64,000 nt of DNA from an uncultured Bacteroidales bacterium (GCA_946626605.1 CAMOUL010000007.1:1-64000); one strand, 5' to 3'; numbered from the stretch's first letter, positions 1 to 9,267 are shown. Numbers and translations: made by a program. The notes: generated by a model not told the origin, from the letters alone.

Positions 1-2090
1 TTGTTGGCCCGAACAACGCCGACTGGCAGACGCCGGAACTCATCGACGTCAAGCCGATCTACACCAAAGAGGACCTGCAGGGCATGGAGCACCTCGACTA
101 TGTGTCCGGTATCCCGCCTTTCCTCCGCGGCCCGTACAGCGCCATGTATCCGCTGCGTCCTTGGACCATCCGTCAGTACGCCGGATTCTCCACCGCAGAA
201 GAATCGAATGCGTTCTATAGAAGAAACCTCGCGTCCGGTCAGAAAGGTCTGTCCGTGGCTTTCGACCTCCCGACCCACCGCGGCTACAACGCCGATAACA
301 TGCGTGTCGTAGGCGACGTCGGCAAAGCAGGTGTGTCCATCTGCTCGCTCGAGGATATGAAAGTCCTCTTCGCAGGCATCCCCTTGAACAAGATGTCCGT
401 CTCCATGACTATGAACGGCGCCGTGCTGCCGATCCTCGCGTTCTATATCAACGCCGGACTCGAGCAGGGTGCCAAACTCGAGGAGATGGCAGGTACCATC
501 CAGAACGATATCCTCAAGGAGTTCATGGTGCGCAACACCTATATCTACCCGCCTAAGTTCTCCATGAAGATCATCGCCGACATCTTCGAATACACCTCGC
601 AGAACATGCCTAAGTTCAACTCCATCTCCATCTCCGGTTACCACATGCAGGAAGCCGGTGCGACGGCAGATATCGAGTTGGCTTACACGCTTGCCGACGG
701 TATGGAGTACCTCCGCGCAGGTGTCAACGCCGGCATGGATGTGGATACGTTCGCACCGCGTCTCAGCTTCTTCTGGGCGATCGGTATGAACCATTTCATG
801 GAGATTGCCAAGATGCGTGCAGGACGTATGCTCTGGGCGAAGATCGTCAAGTCTTTCGGTGCGAAGAACCCCAAATCCATGGCGCTCCGTACGCACTGCC
901 AGACCTCCGGTTGGTCGCTCACCGAGCAGGACCCGTTCAACAACGTCGGTCGTACCTGTATCGAAGCTATGGGAGCTGCACTCGGTCACACCCAGTCGCT
1001 CCACACCAACGCACTCGACGAGGCTATCGCACTGCCGACGGACTTCTCCGCTCGTATCGCACGTAACACCCAGATCTACATCCAGGAAGAGACCAAGATC
1101 TGCAAGGAGATTGACCCGTGGGGCGGTTCCTACTACGTAGAGTCGCTCACTCAGGAACTCATGGAGAAAGCGTGGGCGCATATCCAGGAGATCGAGAAAC
1201 TCGGCGGTATGGCAGCAGCTATCGAGACCGGTATTCCTAAGATGCGTATCGAGGAAGCCGCTGCTCGTACACAGGCGCGTATCGACTCCGGCAAACAGAA
1301 GATCATCGGTATCAACGAGTATCGTCTGGAGCACGAAGACCCGATCGACATCCTCGAGATTGATAACACAGCCGTTCGTGAGCAGCAGGTAGCACGCCTC
1401 GCTGAACTCCGTGCTAACCGTGACGAGAAAGCCGTACAGGCTGCCCTCGCAGAGATCACCGAGTCTGTACAGAAATGGGCTGACGGCGGTAAGGGTGAGA
1501 ACCTCCTCGCACTCGCTGTCAAAGCAGCCGGTCTCCGCGCTTCGCTCGGCGAGATCTCCGATGCCTGCGAGAAAGTCGTAGGACGTTATAAAGCAACTAT
1601 CAGAACTATTTCAGGCGTGTACGCTTCAGGTACTAAGAACGACGATAACTTCCAGGAAGCTTGTCGTCTCACGGCAGAGTTTGCCAAGAAAGAAGGTCGT
1701 CAACCCCGTATCATGATTGCTAAGATGGGACAGGACGGCCATGATCGTGGCGCCAAAGTGGTAGCCACCGGTTATGCCGATTGCGGCTTTGATGTCGATA
1801 TGGGACCGTTGTTCCAGACTCCGGCAGAGGCAGCTAAACAGGCGGTGGAGAACGATGTCCATGTACTGGGTGTCTCCTCTCTTGCGGCAGGTCACAAGAC
1901 CCTCATCCCGCAGGTCATCGAGGAACTCAAGAAACTCGGCCGTCCGGATATCATGGTCACCGCCGGTGGTGTCATCCCCGCGCAGGACTACGACTTCCTC
2001 TACAAAGCCGGCGTCGCTGCAATATTTGGTCCTGGTACACCGGTTGCCTACTCCGCCAAAGTGGTAATGCAACTCTTGATGCAAGAGTAA
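1..2090 (+). CDS. mutA: Methylmalonyl-CoA mutase large subunit, 5' end cut by the window
   Basis: Open from base 3 to the stop at 2088-2090, so the start lies outside the window. The enzyme interconverts succinyl-CoA and (R)-methylmalonyl-CoA with adenosylcobalamin, on the route to propionate; in Bacteroidales it works as a heterodimer with MutB in the cytoplasm. The visible part covers nearly all of the TIM-barrel catalytic domain and the C-terminal B12-binding domain, whose DxHxxG cobalamin motif (DGHDRG) lies at 1734-1751. From about 1560 the codons become less uniform than upstream. The last 96 bases recur at 11174 with only synonymous changes, which suggests that the present 3' end was supplied by an incoming element. 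The large/small subunit assignment rests on the intact B12 motif, which the small subunit lacks. Confidence 0.97.
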   Translation, partial: VGPNNADWQTPELIDVKPIYTKEDLQGMEHLDYVSGIPPFLRGPYSAMYPLRPWTIRQYAGFSTAEESNAFYRRNLASGQKGLSVAFDLPTHRGYNADNMRVVGDVGKAGVSICSLEDMKVLFAGIPLNKMSVSMTMNGAVLPILAFYINAGLEQGAKLEEMAGTIQNDILKEFMVRNTYIYPPKFSMKIIADIFEYTSQNMPKFNSISISGYHMQEAGATADIELAYTLADGMEYLRAGVNAGMDVDTFAPRLSFFWAIGMNHFMEIAKMRAGRMLWAKIVKSFGAKNPKSMALRTHCQTSGWSLTEQDPFNNVGRTCIEAMGAALGHTQSLHTNALDEAIALPTDFSARIARNTQIYIQEETKICKEIDPWGGSYYVESLTQELMEKAWAHIQEIEKLGGMAAAIETGIPKMRIEEAAARTQARIDSGKQKIIGINEYRLEHEDPIDILEIDNTAVREQQVARLAELRANRDEKAVQAALAEITESVQKWADGGKGENLLALAVKAAGLRASLGEISDACEKVVGRYKATIRTISGVYASGTKNDDNFQEACRLTAEFAKKEGRQPRIMIAKMGQDGHDRGAKVVATGYADCGFDVDMGPLFQTPAEAAKQAVENDVHVLGVSSLAAGHKTLIPQVIEELKKLGRPDIMVTAGGVIPAQDYDFLYKAGVAAIFGPGTPVAYSAKVVMQLLMQE
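1995..2090 (+). repeat. mutA 3'-end repeat, copy 1 (in the functional gene)
   Basis: The last 32 codons of mutA. Copy 2 at 11174-11269 encodes the same 31 residues with 13 third-position or synonymous first-position changes and no replacement. Copy 3 at 23550-23579 matches the last 30 bases at about 26 positions. The three copies bracket two accessory modules. Confidence 0.9.
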
Positions 2091-2116
2091 TTCTTCTTGT
2101 TTTTGCAAGCAAAGGA

Positions 2117-2150
2117 AGAGACGGTCTCATATTGATTCCGTCTCTTTTTT
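2117..2150 (+). terminator. Rho-independent terminator after mutA
   Basis: Stem AGAGACGG (2117-2124) pairs with CCGTCTCT (2138-2145) and is followed by a T run. It differs from the terminator after copy 2 of the mutA tail (11304-11337), so each tail copy has its own terminator. Confidence 0.85.
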
Positions 2151-2331
2151 GTGGGACTACTGCCACGCTCAAATGAGTATCCCCAAAGAGAGTTTCCATA
2201 TTCGCTTACTCTCAATTTTTCTTGGTCGCTTCGCTCCAAAAGGGGGGGATAAAAATATGTTCTCTTCTATTTTCATTTCTTCTTCTCATTCACACCGCTC
2301 AATTTACCCGTTTGTTTCGCTCTAAATGTAT

Positions 2332-2589
2332 AGGGTTGCTATACCCTTGCTATACCCCTGCGCTTACTTTGTTTATTGTCTCGGCATTCAATGCCGCATT
2401 AGTTTCGTTTCTTGTCCCGCATACTATGCGGCTCTTCTTTGTATTCCGCCGATTGGCAATCGGCACAGACGTTTGTTGTTTACGCGGGATACAATCCCGC
2501 ATGTGGTCTCTATCTTACTATTAGTGTTCTGTGCTCGCGATTTCAATAAGCGCGATTCTTCGTCCATTTCGTCGGTATTTGATACCGAC
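2332..2589. repeat. Array of short hairpins with about 35-bp spacing
   Basis: Perfect short hairpins lie at 2332-2347, 2382-2396, 2417-2431, 2448-2464, 2484-2500, 2535-2555 and 2571-2589. Apart from the first and the 2535 one, stems are 6-7 bp with 1-3 base loops. Arms differ in every unit, but most have AT next to the loop (for example GCGGGAT-ACA-ATCCCGC). Starts are 35, 31, 36, 51 and 36 bases apart and the spacers are T/pyrimidine rich. No T run follows the stems, so they do not look like terminators. The spacer 2151-2700 holds no gene I can support. Confidence 0.7.
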
Positions 2590-2698
2590 ATTTCTTCCTA
2601 TTACTACCTATACTATCCTATTTCTACCTATTGGGCAGCAAAATGAACTTTCTCAAACGATTTCTAGTCAAAAACTTGCATATTTCAGAAAAAAGTAG

Positions 2699-2709
2699 TA
2701 ACTTTGCAG
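2699..2709 (+). promoter_or_regulatory. Bacteroidota -7 box for the 2766 gene
   Basis: TAACTTTGCAG matches TAnnTTTGC, about 57 bases before the ATG of the 2766 gene. The downstream gene overlaps the next one, so one promoter may serve both. Confidence 0.7.
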
Positions 2710-2765
2710 CCGTAAAGGTGCAAGTACGACGATATATTGTTATGACATAAATATCAAATTGTACA

Positions 2766-3302
2766 ATGAATATCGAGTTAATTAAAACGGATATTTTGAA
2801 TCGCTCAGCGAACGAGATAATTTTGGAATGTGGAGTATCGAAAAAGTTTGCTCAACAAATCAGTAACACTCCTATTGTCTTGTTGCCTGATATTCAGAGG
2901 GATAATGTTATTGCATTTGCTGTTGGCCTACAAGACTTTTATGACTATTGCAAAAGTCAATCGGCTGATATTGATATATGCGCGGAAGAAAATGTAATCG
3001 AAATCGAACTATGTTCACGTAAAATAAGAATAGGGAAGATTTTAGTACGCGATGTGGTTTTACCTCTCGCTTTATCGTTATTAGCAAATTATATTTATGA
3101 TGCGTGCAAATCCGATATTGAGGTTCAGCCGACGGCTATTGAACAGGAGTACCAAGCTCCACCTCAGGTATCCTTTACTATAGCAGTAGAAGATTCTTGT
3201 GGAGTAGTAAGAAAGGAATATTCTTACGATGGCCCGGCAAAAGATATACAAGAAGTTACACAACACGTAGAAAAGTTATGGAATGAAGACGCTGCTAAAT
3301 GA
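2766..3302 (+). CDS. Unknown 178-residue protein
   Basis: I do not recognise this protein. It is A+T rich compared with mutA and begins with an ATG 57 bases after a good -7 box. The N-terminal half is mixed alpha/beta; residues about 93-120 form a hydrophobic stretch (VLPLALSLLANYIYDA) that could be a short membrane or buried helix; the C-terminal third resembles a small beta domain ending in charged residues. It overlaps the next gene by 20 bases, so the two are probably translated together. The position between a mutA tail repeat and a restriction-modification module suggests cargo of the island. No function is claimed. Confidence 0.65.
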   Translation: MNIELIKTDILNRSANEIILECGVSKKFAQQISNTPIVLLPDIQRDNVIAFAVGLQDFYDYCKSQSADIDICAEENVIEIELCSRKIRIGKILVRDVVLPLALSLLANYIYDACKSDIEVQPTAIEQEYQAPPQVSFTIAVEDSCGVVRKEYSYDGPAKDIQEVTQHVEKLWNEDAAK

Positions 3303-3960
3303 TTTGTTGAGTAACATCCGCAATACAAACTTTGATTTGTTGGAAGCGAAAGTATTTTGGGAAGAACAAAAGAAGAAGTACCAACAGCAAGGAGACGAAG
3401 AAAATGCTAATTTTGTATGGGCGATTCTGGCAATAATAACTATTCACCATGATTATCGCTCAGCACATGAGAAACTACAAAATGCGGAATATTACGAAGC
3501 ATGGTGTGAAGCAGAAAAAGTCGAACTGACCGCAAAAACACTAAAACGAAACAACCCGCAGTTATTTGAAAACATTGCCGATATCTATAATCAGGTTCAG
3601 ATATTACAAAGTATATATCCATATAAGTTGTTTTCAAGTAGTGAGATACTAATAGAGGAACATAAATGCTCAATATGTGGAAAAGTAAGGAATTTTAGGA
3701 ATCCATGTGGACATAAAGTTGGATTTTTATATAATGGAGAATTGTGTCATAATATTGTAACAAAGTGTCAACTCGTTGGCATCGCCTTAGTAACAGATCC
3801 GGTAAACAAATATGCCGTCGCCTTTGCTCAAGATACCAATGGGAAAAGAATAGAATACGATTATTCTCCTATAGCATTTTTAATGAAGCGTTGGAAGAAT
3901 CCATATCAGTTCTGGAATTATCAAGTGAAGGAGAAAACATTACTTTTTTATAAGATTTGA
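3283..3960 (+). CDS. Unknown protein with a C-terminal zinc-knuckle
   Basis: 225 residues, unrecognised. The N-terminal half is helical and charged (WEEQKKKYQQQGDEENANF...), suggesting a small helical bundle. Around residues 127-160 there is a CxxC...CxH...C pattern (CSICGKVRNFRNPCGHKVG, then C in GELCHNIV), which would bind zinc. Start ATG at 3283 overlaps the previous gene by 20 bases. Base composition is A+T rich like its partner and unlike the chromosome. Together the two could be a two-gene defence or regulatory cassette, but that is only inference from location. Confidence 0.65.
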   Translation: MKTLLNDLLSNIRNTNFDLLEAKVFWEEQKKKYQQQGDEENANFVWAILAIITIHHDYRSAHEKLQNAEYYEAWCEAEKVELTAKTLKRNNPQLFENIADIYNQVQILQSIYPYKLFSSSEILIEEHKCSICGKVRNFRNPCGHKVGFLYNGELCHNIVTKCQLVGIALVTDPVNKYAVAFAQDTNGKRIEYDYSPIAFLMKRWKNPYQFWNYQVKEKTLLFYKI

Positions 3961-3964
3961 AACC

Positions 3965-3980
3965 GCGCAAAGCGTTGCGC
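3965..3980 (+). terminator. Hairpin just after the zinc-knuckle gene
   Basis: GCGCAA pairs with TTGCGC around a four-base loop, five bases after the stop codon. There is no T run, so termination is uncertain; a second A/T-rich hairpin follows at 3992-4015. Confidence 0.4.
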
Positions 3981-4015
3981 TAATAAATATAAAATAATAA
4001 GCATATCTATTATTT

Positions 4016-4182
4016 CGTGCAAACCGAAAGTGTAGCAAACTTTAAGGGGATAACGCTTAGAAATAATAAGTACAGCGGCATATCATAGGGGTATGTTCCG
4101 CCTGTTCGTAATAGATGTTCATATGTTTGTGTGAGTTTCTTAGAACAGGCGAAGGCCCCTTGCTACACTGCCTTGGTTGCGC
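4016..4182 (+). ncRNA. Candidate structured RNA upstream of the type III mod gene
   Basis: Long-range pairings nest in this spacer. AGTGTAGCAA (4029-4038) plus GGGG (4046-4049) pair with CCCC (4156-4159) plus TTGCTACACT (4160-4169). AACC (4022-4025) pairs with GGTT (4175-4178), closing the base. Inside, CCTGTTC (4101-4107) pairs with GAACAGG (4143-4149), and GCGGCATA (4075-4082) pairs with TATG (4092-4095) and part of CCGC (4098-4101). The total is more than 30 pairs in about 165 bases. I do not recognise a known RNA family, and there is no reverse transcriptase nearby that would make it a retron. It could be an independent RNA or a long leader of the restriction-modification operon. Confidence 0.5.
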
Positions 4183-4211
4183 GATAAGAAACTCGCACTT
4201 TTTCTTATCGT
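4182..4211 (+). terminator. Hairpin CGATAAGAAA / TTTCTTATCG
   Basis: A perfect 10-bp stem with a ten-base loop rich in C and T directly follows the structured RNA candidate. The 3' arm contains T5 but only a mixed T/G tail follows, so it may act as a weak terminator or attenuator before the mod gene. Confidence 0.4.
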
Positions 4212-4217
4212 TGTTGG

Positions 4218-4251
4218 ATTGATAGTTATGCACAAAAATAAACTATCAATT
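4218..4251 (+). promoter_or_regulatory. Hairpin immediately upstream of the mod start codon
   Basis: ATTGATAGTT and AACTATCAAT form a perfect 10-bp stem with a 14-base loop ending five bases before the ATG at 4257. At this place it could be an operator for a dimeric regulator or a translational control hairpin; no controller gene is visible next to it. Confidence 0.45.
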
Positions 4252-4256
4252 AGGCA

Positions 4257-6215
4257 ATGGAAAATCTTTATCATCATTTGGAGCAAGTAGTGCTTCGCAT
4301 GGACAGCCGCTTTTGTACGGAGGACGGTCACTTGCTGAAGAACAACGTTGTGGAGGCAGCTTTAGCGCTTGACCCTAAACTACTACACTATCTATTGGCA
4401 GACGAGAAACTGAAAAAACAGTTCTTTTCAGATGTAGATGGTGTGCTGGTCTTTGACAAGATTAAGTTCCAACGCTTTGTGATGAACAAGCAATTTTTGC
4501 CTGATTCCTACACGGCTTTCAAGAATAAAGTCGGTCTGACAACGGACTCAGGCGAGTTCTTGTCCGAAAGTCGGGAGGTGGTTCTCTCGTGGCCGTACAA
4601 AGATTGTATGTTGGAAGGCGGGCAGACGAAAGAAGATTCCAAACGCCAAGAGATTTTCTGGAATGAAATACTAGCACCGGAAGAGATAAACCGATTAACC
4701 GAGCCGAAAGCACTATGCCACTTCCGCCGCTATGATAGTAAAGGCGAGCACGAGGCAACGGTTCTGCGTCCTGACGATAATTTAATCATCAAAGGCAATA
4801 ACTTGCTTGCGCTTTATTCTCTCCGTCAACGTTTCCGTAATAGCGTCAAACTGATCTATATTGATCCACCGTATTATTTTAACAAGGTAAAGCCGAGTGA
4901 CACCTTCTCTTATAACTCAAACTTCCATTTGAGTACCTGGCTTGTGTTTATGAAAGACAGGTTACGCGTTGCGTACGAATTATTGGCATCCAATGGAGTT
5001 ATTCTTTGCCATATTAAAGAAGATGCTATCCACTGGCTAAAGGTACTTATGGAAGAAATCTTCCATGTAGACAATTTTGTGGAAACATTCATATGGCGTA
5101 ATACAGACAACCCCGACTCTTTATCTAACAAGTCGCGCTCGGCTGTTGAGTATATTATTTGCTTTGAAAAGAGAAAAGATGCTTCTATCGCATATAAGGG
5201 AAAAGAAACTGAAAATGGAGACGCGCCATTATTAAATGCTGGCAATAGTGAACACGAGTTGGTTTTCCCTGTTGGTTGCATAAAATTCAACATTCCAGAT
5301 GGTATATATCCAGCAGGCAGACCTGATCGAGTAGAGCTATTAAATGACATTAATGTTGTAGATGGAGCCAATGCTAATGAAGTTCATCTAAAAGGAGAGT
5401 TCAAATGGTCTCAAAAGATGCTAGATGAAGAATTATCTATCGGAACATATTTCATAGTTAAGTCTAATAAATTTTCGATACGTTTTCAAAGACCACAGGG
5501 AACGACAATGGCTCCAGAAAAGTATATTGAAGACCAATACTTATCAAAAGCAATTGGTGTAGGAACAAATGAAGATGCAAGTGCCCATTTGAAGAATATG
5601 GGTATTAACTTCACCAATTCGAAACCGGAAAGTATCGTTGCTTTCTTCGTTCGTGCTATGACAGAGGAAAGAGAGATTGTTATGGACTTCTTTGTCGGTA
5701 GCGGTACTACAGCAGCTGTTGCCCATAAAATGAATCGGCAATATATAGCAGTTGACCAAATGGATTATATCGAGACAGAGACTGTAAAACGAATGAATCT
5801 TGTCATTAATGGTGAGCAAGGTGGTGTTTCTAAAGCTGTTGGATGGAAACCCCAAACTCCCGAATTGACTGATGGAGATAAGTATGAGCACAATTCCTTT
5901 GTGTATTGTGAACTTGCACAAGCAAATCAGCAATTAGTGGACGAAATAATGGAAGCCGCTCAGCCGAGTCAATTGCAAAAGGTATGGTCTCTATTACAAG
6001 ATAAAGGCTTCTTATCCTACAAGGTAACGCCTAAGATGATTAATGAGCACGCCGAGGAATTTGCCGACTTGTCTTTAGACGATCAGAAACGCTTCCTTAT
6101 CGAGTGTCTCGACAAAAACATGCTCTATATCCCATTTGCTGATATGGACGATTCAGCCTTTACTCTTTCGGATAATGATAAACTCTTAACTCGCCAGTTC
6201 TATGCCCGCAGATAA
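4257..6215 (+). CDS. mod: Type III restriction-modification N6-adenine methyltransferase (Mod)
   Basis: 652 residues. Beta-class amino-methyltransferase order: catalytic motif IV DPPY at residues 203-206, then the target-recognition region, then the AdoMet-binding motif I (DFFVGSGTT, about 478-486). Mod recognises the short asymmetric site, methylates one strand and forms the complex with Res. The central part (about 5050-5650) is much richer in A and T than either flank, which marks an exchanged target-recognition domain. The gene overlaps res by 14 bases, so subunits are co-translated. An upstream structured spacer may control expression. The recognition sequence cannot be told from the protein. 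Confidence 0.93.
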   Translation: MENLYHHLEQVVLRMDSRFCTEDGHLLKNNVVEAALALDPKLLHYLLADEKLKKQFFSDVDGVLVFDKIKFQRFVMNKQFLPDSYTAFKNKVGLTTDSGEFLSESREVVLSWPYKDCMLEGGQTKEDSKRQEIFWNEILAPEEINRLTEPKALCHFRRYDSKGEHEATVLRPDDNLIIKGNNLLALYSLRQRFRNSVKLIYIDPPYYFNKVKPSDTFSYNSNFHLSTWLVFMKDRLRVAYELLASNGVILCHIKEDAIHWLKVLMEEIFHVDNFVETFIWRNTDNPDSLSNKSRSAVEYIICFEKRKDASIAYKGKETENGDAPLLNAGNSEHELVFPVGCIKFNIPDGIYPAGRPDRVELLNDINVVDGANANEVHLKGEFKWSQKMLDEELSIGTYFIVKSNKFSIRFQRPQGTTMAPEKYIEDQYLSKAIGVGTNEDASAHLKNMGINFTNSKPESIVAFFVRAMTEEREIVMDFFVGSGTTAAVAHKMNRQYIAVDQMDYIETETVKRMNLVINGEQGGVSKAVGWKPQTPELTDGDKYEHNSFVYCELAQANQQLVDEIMEAAQPSQLQKVWSLLQDKGFLSYKVTPKMINEHAEEFADLSLDDQKRFLIECLDKNMLYIPFADMDDSAFTLSDNDKLLTRQFYARR

Positions 6216-8886
6216 GAAACTACAGGATCGGTTGATAGAGGAATTCGGCAGGCGCTATTTAGAGCAAGTAGAGTTGCCGCAATACTTCTATACCTCTTTA
6301 TCACGCAAATTGCGTCCATACCAAGACGAATGCTTCCGCTATTTTACGACCTTCATGGGAGAATCGTTTTCATGGAAACCTTTGCGTCCGCACTTGCTTT
6401 TCCACATGGCAACCGGTTCCGGTAAGACGTTGGTAATGGCAGGTGCGATGCTCTATCTATATGAGCAAGGCTACCGCAATTTCTTATTCTTTGTGGATAG
6501 TACCAATATTGTTGAAAAGACGCGTGATAACTTCCTCAATCCCGCTTCTGACAAATATCTTTTTTCACAGAAGATAGAGATTAACGGTAAGCAAATCGAG
6601 ATAAACGAAGTGGAGAATTTCCAAGGAGCCAATCCCGATTGTATCAACTTCTGTCTCACTACCATTCAAGGCTTGCACACGACGCTCAACAATCCACGCG
6701 AGAATAGTGTGACCATAGATGATTTTGCGGAGCAGCCAATTGTCCTTATCGCTGACGAGGCACACCATATCAATTCGGAGACACGTGACGGTGGTCGGCA
6801 GACCACAATCAATTTCAATACCGGTGAGAACAACGATGAGACAACTAACTGGGAACAGACCGTTATGCGTATCTTCAATAGCCACGACAAGAACATGCTG
6901 TTGGAGTTCACAGCAACCGCTGACCTCACAAATCCTTTCATCGCTGAGAAATACTACGACAAGATTATCTTTGATTACCCGCTCAAGCGCTTCCGCGAAG
7001 ATGGCTATTCCAAAGATATTGAAGTGGTAGAAGCCGACCTTGCGCCTATTGACCGAGCATTGCAAGCTGTAGTATTGAGCCAATACAAACGCAAACTATT
7101 CTCCATACTTGGTCTTAACCGCAAACCTGTGGTTATGTTCAAGTCCAAGACGATCAAAGATAACAATGCATTCTTGCAGACTTTTGTAGATGCTATTACT
7201 CATCTCAAAACAGATAAGATTGCGTTTTTGCGTGGCTTGGCATGTGATGACCTGCAAACGGCTTTCCGATATTTCGAGGCACATGGTATCACAGACGAGA
7301 ACCTGATTTTAGAACTACAACAAGACTTCTGCGAGGAGCGTCTTTTGCTTGTAGATGGTAACAATATCACACCCGAGAAACAACAATATCTCAATTCCTT
7401 GGAATCCGAAACGAACGACTATCGTGCGGTCTTTGCCGTCGATATGTTGAATGAAGGATGGGATGTGCTCAACCTCTTTGACATTGTGCGCTTGTATGAT
7501 ACGCGCGACCCGAATATGCGCACCAAGAAGCCGGGTAAAACCACTATGCAAGAAGCGCAGCTTATCGGTCGTGGTGCTCGTTACTATGCCTTCGAGGATC
7601 CGAGCAAGCCCGAACTAAGCGGCATGCGTAAGTATGACGATGATATCGACAATCCCTTGCGCGTGATTGAGAAACTGCACTACCATAGCCAGCATAATCC
7701 GCGTTATATACAAGAGTTGCGTACTGCTTTGGTAGATACCGGTATTATGGCTGAACACACGATAGAAGTAGAGGAAAACCTAAAAGAGGAATTCAAGCAA
7801 TCGCGATTGTTTCAGAAGGGCATTATCTTCAAAAACGAGCAGAAAGAGATTGAACCGGAAGAGAAGAATGTGGACGGTTTGAGTGACGCGATACGTAATA
7901 AGCGTTACGAAGTAACTATGCCGACCGGACAACAGAAATCTGGTGACATTTTTGGACGTTATACATCTTCAGAGTTAACCGCGCAAAGCCGAATCACACT
8001 CAAATTTTCCGATTTAGGCGAGCATGTGGTACGCACAGCAATTAACCGTTTCTCGGAACTGCACTTCGATAAACTCCAGAAACTATTCCCAGCGCTGACA
8101 TCTATTCAGATGTTTATGAAAGATGCCCGTTACTTAAGCCATATTCAGTTTGTGGTAACGGGTGCTTCTGATGAGATAGAGCCTGGAAAGATGTCACAGA
8201 AGAACAAACTCTATATCGCGACCGAAGTACTCCGCCAGATAGTACCGCAATTATCGGCACAAGAGAAGCAATACAAAGGAACAACAGAGTTCAAACCTGC
8301 CGCCGTTAAACTTATCTTCCGCGACCATAAACTGCGTTTTGAGAATACGCAGGGTAATGAGCAAATCGGCAAGTCGATGAACGATATCTACAATAGCGGA
8401 TTTCATTTGAATTTAGGCGAGAAAGATTGGTATGCCTATACTGATTGTTTTGGAACATCCGAAGAAAAATATCTGGTGAAATACATTGATAGTATCTATC
8501 CCAAGCTGCGCGAGAAATATAGTGAAGAAGTGTATCTCGTACGCAACGAGTTAGACTTCAAGATCTATAACTTTGAGGATGGGCGACCTTTTGCCCCAGA
8601 CTTTGTGTTGTTCTTGCGCCGCAAGGATGGCGAGGAGTATGACAATCTGCAAATCTTCATCGAGCCCAAAGGTACACACTTATTAGCTACCGACCAATGG
8701 AAAGAAGATTTCCTTAATCAAATCCAAGGTGCAGACATCGGTCAGTTCTGTTTGAAAGGCGAGAATTTCAATATCTACGGTCTTCCGTTCTTCAATCGTG
8801 ACCGTATCGTATCGCAGAAACTCCAGAACTTCGAATCTAAACTGAAAGAGCTGACAGAGATCACACCGAATCCAGATTTCATCTAA
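6202..8886 (+). CDS. res: Type III restriction endonuclease subunit (Res)
   Basis: 894 residues. SF2 helicase-like ATPase: Walker A TGSGKT at about 71-76, DEAH box (ADEAHH) near residue 184, TATAD motif III, motif VI GRGAR. A PD-(D/E)XK nuclease end follows: the acidic residue of FAPDFVLF and the EPK of IFIEPKG, about residues 797-826. Together with Mod it cleaves DNA after ATP-driven movement between two unmodified sites. Starts inside the end of mod. Length is near the usual 900-1000 residues of the family and the gene looks intact. It is separated from the downstream AbiE pair by a hairpin array and a new promoter. Confidence 0.93.
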   Translation: MPADKKLQDRLIEEFGRRYLEQVELPQYFYTSLSRKLRPYQDECFRYFTTFMGESFSWKPLRPHLLFHMATGSGKTLVMAGAMLYLYEQGYRNFLFFVDSTNIVEKTRDNFLNPASDKYLFSQKIEINGKQIEINEVENFQGANPDCINFCLTTIQGLHTTLNNPRENSVTIDDFAEQPIVLIADEAHHINSETRDGGRQTTINFNTGENNDETTNWEQTVMRIFNSHDKNMLLEFTATADLTNPFIAEKYYDKIIFDYPLKRFREDGYSKDIEVVEADLAPIDRALQAVVLSQYKRKLFSILGLNRKPVVMFKSKTIKDNNAFLQTFVDAITHLKTDKIAFLRGLACDDLQTAFRYFEAHGITDENLILELQQDFCEERLLLVDGNNITPEKQQYLNSLESETNDYRAVFAVDMLNEGWDVLNLFDIVRLYDTRDPNMRTKKPGKTTMQEAQLIGRGARYYAFEDPSKPELSGMRKYDDDIDNPLRVIEKLHYHSQHNPRYIQELRTALVDTGIMAEHTIEVEENLKEEFKQSRLFQKGIIFKNEQKEIEPEEKNVDGLSDAIRNKRYEVTMPTGQQKSGDIFGRYTSSELTAQSRITLKFSDLGEHVVRTAINRFSELHFDKLQKLFPALTSIQMFMKDARYLSHIQFVVTGASDEIEPGKMSQKNKLYIATEVLRQIVPQLSAQEKQYKGTTEFKPAAVKLIFRDHKLRFENTQGNEQIGKSMNDIYNSGFHLNLGEKDWYAYTDCFGTSEEKYLVKYIDSIYPKLREKYSEEVYLVRNELDFKIYNFEDGRPFAPDFVLFLRRKDGEEYDNLQIFIEPKGTHLLATDQWKEDFLNQIQGADIGQFCLKGENFNIYGLPFFNRDRIVSQKLQNFESKLKELTEITPNPDFI

Positions 8887-8901
8887 TCTCCGTCCATTCC
8901 C

Positions 8902-8987
8902 CCGGATACTATCCGGATCCTCTTTGTTAAGTACGCGAGTCGTCAGGCTCGCGTTTCTTTTTTCATTAGCCCCGAATCCAATTCGGG
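8902..8987. repeat. Second short-hairpin array downstream of res
   Basis: Hairpins at 8902-8916 (CCGGAT-ACT-ATCCGG), 8934-8953 (CGCGAG...CTCGCG) and 8971-8987 (CCCGAAT-CCA-ATTCGGG) start 32 and 37 bases apart, the same period and layout as at 2332-2589. The second is followed by a T run and could end res transcription. Confidence 0.65.
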
Positions 8988-9040
8988 TTCAAAACATCGT
9001 TCATTAGGTTGGATGCCATCTAACAAAGGGACATGAAGTA

Positions 9041-9172
9041 AATTTTACGCTCAGAGTATATTTCGCTCCTACCAATTTTACGCTCAGTATATATTTCGCC
9101 TCGAAACATTTTGGGGATAGTGCATGTTTTGGCTCCAAAAATTTGCGGGATAGTGCAAATTTATTAAAAATA
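9041..9172. repeat. Four 33-bp tandem repeats upstream of the AbiE pair
   Basis: Units at 9041-9073, 9074-9106, 9107-9139 and a decayed one at 9140-9172. Units 1 and 2 share AATTTTACGCTCAG and TATATTTCGC; units 3 and 4 share GGGATAGTGCA. On the minus strand they read as an 11-residue repeat (LSxK..xAK), but no start or promoter supports a gene. Thirty-three bases is close to three helical turns, so a protein could bind all units on one face of the DNA. They lie just before the -7 box at 9216. Confidence 0.65.
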
Positions 9173-9215
9173 TTATTTAAAGTAGATTTTATTTGCACAA
9201 TTCAAAAAAAAGCAG

Positions 9216-9226
9216 TATCTTTGCAG
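9216..9226 (+). promoter_or_regulatory. -7 box for the AbiE operon
   Basis: TATCTTTGCAG. The leader that follows has a CCCCAA/TTGGGG stem (about 9234-9257) ending 11 bases before the ATG. Confidence 0.75.
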
Positions 9227-9267
9227 CGGTTTTCCCCAAAATGTAACAAATTGGGGATAAAATTAAG

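Noticed and set aside
2332..2589. CRISPR array
   Set aside because: The repeated feature is structure and spacing, not sequence; no constant repeat and no cas genes.
2222..2646. Two overlapping open frames of about 100 codons after mutA
   Set aside because: They run through the hairpin array, have odd Cys/Leu/Phe-rich composition and no promoter or family resemblance.
4016..4182. Retron msr-msd RNA
   Set aside because: No reverse transcriptase gene is near, and the region lacks the branching-G context I would expect.
9004..9198. Minus-strand open frame with an 11-residue repeat
   Set aside because: It is the translation of the 33-bp tandem repeats; no start signal or promoter supports it, and the repeats fit regulatory DNA better.
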